A DNA stretch of 44,806 nt from CAYRWM01 sp964428055 (GTDB lineage: Bacteria; Bacillota; Clostridia; Christensenellales; Christensenellaceae): contig CAYRWM010000015.1 in NCBI GenBank assembly GCA_964428055.1, positions 1 through 44,806 on the forward strand, given 5' to 3'. The notes beneath the pieces were generated by a model, which was not told where the DNA came from, searched no databases, and saw only the letters and a program-made list of their open reading frames with translations. Each line of letters opens with the position of its first letter. Position 1 is the first letter of the stretch. This document shows positions 44,408 to 44,806 of this stretch, piece by piece. A program made the position numbers and the translations under genes.

Positions 44408-44806
44408 TATCTGTTACCCTTCTTAAAAAACTCTATCAAACCGTTTATATCGGTTATATCCGCCTCTGTCTCACTGCCGTCCTGCATGCACCTGAGAGAA
44501 GCCCTGCCGTTGTCCAGCTCTGTATCTCCGACAGCACACATATACCTGGCCCCAAGCTTATCGGCAAACTTCATCTGTGCCTTCATGCTTCTTCCCACAT
44601 GATCGGTATCGGCTTTGATTCCTGCATCCCTCAGCGCGTTAACGGCTTTGAAAGCCCAAAGCGCTGCTTCATCGCCGAGAGGTGCTATGTATATGTCACA
44701 CATTACGGGTTCAGGTATCTCAATGCCGCAGTTCTCCATGACAAGCAGCAGCCTTTCTATTCCGAGCCCGAATCCCACGCCGGCCATATCAGGGCCGCCG
44801 ATCTCT
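44407..44806 (-). CDS. hisS: Histidyl-tRNA synthetase, C-terminal part (5' end beyond window)
   Basis: Only the C-terminal ~133 residues are in the window. The frame enters open from base 44806 (EIGGPDMAGVGFGLGIERLL), which is class II motif 3, and continues into the anticodon-binding domain (VMCDIYIAPLGDEAALWAF...LRDAGIKADTDHVGRSMKAQMKFADKLGARYMCAVGD). The methionine at 44787 is internal, not a start. Confidence 0.96.
   Translation of the reverse strand, partial: EIGGPDMAGVGFGLGIERLLLVMENCGIEIPEPVMCDIYIAPLGDEAALWAFKAVNALRDAGIKADTDHVGRSMKAQMKFADKLGARYMCAVGDTELDNGRASLRCMQDGSETEADITDINGLIEFFKKGNR

Noticed and set aside
1..44806. CRISPR arrays, transposons, prophage or plasmid genes
   Set aside because: No direct-repeat arrays, transposases, integrases or phage genes seen; the window is contiguous core chromosome.

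Overview
The window looks like one replication arm of a low-GC Clostridia (Bacillota) chromosome. Every protein-coding gene is on the minus strand; the only plus-strand gene is one tRNA. The organism is inferred to be an anaerobic clostridial Firmicute from gene order and content: a DUF512 PDZ/radical-SAM protein beside der, RNase Y and RNase J together, a YlbF-family protein, TrmFO, HslUV/CodWX, YlxM-ffh-rpsP-khpA-rimM-trmD-rplS, and tlyA-nadK-argR-recN. Family or genus cannot be fixed from the sequence alone. No phage, transposon, CRISPR or horizontally acquired island is visible; this is core chromosome.

Layout in the direction of transcription (high to low coordinates): hisS (3' part)-aspS-rseC-like-smc-ftsY (44806-37710); a strong promoter with a 10-bp inverted repeat, then ylxM-ffh-rpsP-khpA-rimM-trmD-rplS, which ends at an intrinsic terminator (37705-33801); rbgA-rnhB; gtrA with its own promoter; topA with its own promoter, then trmFO-hslV-hslU; rnj-ylbF-mltG-U32 protease/TrhP-like-TIM-barrel (Nfo-like); efp-ftsK/spoIIIE-rimO-pgsA-recA; a roughly 530-nt structured noncoding RNA interpreted as OLE RNA, followed by oapA and tlyA; nadK-argR-recN-M50 protease-scpA-scpB-rluB-BaiN-like flavoprotein; rny with its own promoter and terminator; cinA-DUF4186; a plus-strand tRNA-Ala(CGC); DUF512-der (der truncated by the window edge).

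The most notable item is the 573-nt gap between recA and a small four-helix membrane protein with a DxxxD motif. The gap has its own sigma-A promoter (TTGCAT-17-TAAGAT). Its two ends are complementary (CAGGTGG/CCACCTG plus CAGTA/TACTG), so they can close the whole element into one RNA domain, and several local helices lie inside. The membrane protein matches OLE-associated protein A (OapA), and the tlyA-nadK-argR-recN context is the one known for OLE loci. This is therefore most likely an OLE ribonucleoprotein locus, here placed directly behind recA rather than dxs.

The genes fall into a few functional groups: RNA decay (RNase Y, RNase J, YlbF), translation and ribosome maturation (EF-P, S16, L19, RimM, TrmD, RimO, RluB, TlyA, RbgA, TrmFO, AspRS, HisRS), protein targeting (Ffh, FtsY), chromosome maintenance (SMC, ScpA, ScpB, FtsK, TopA, RecA, RecN, RNase HII), and envelope functions (PgsA, MltG, GtrA, M50 protease). 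Several starts are moved inward to codons with a proper Shine-Dalgarno sequence, including rny, topA, ftsY, M50, tlyA, scpA, scpB, nadK, hslU and gtrA.
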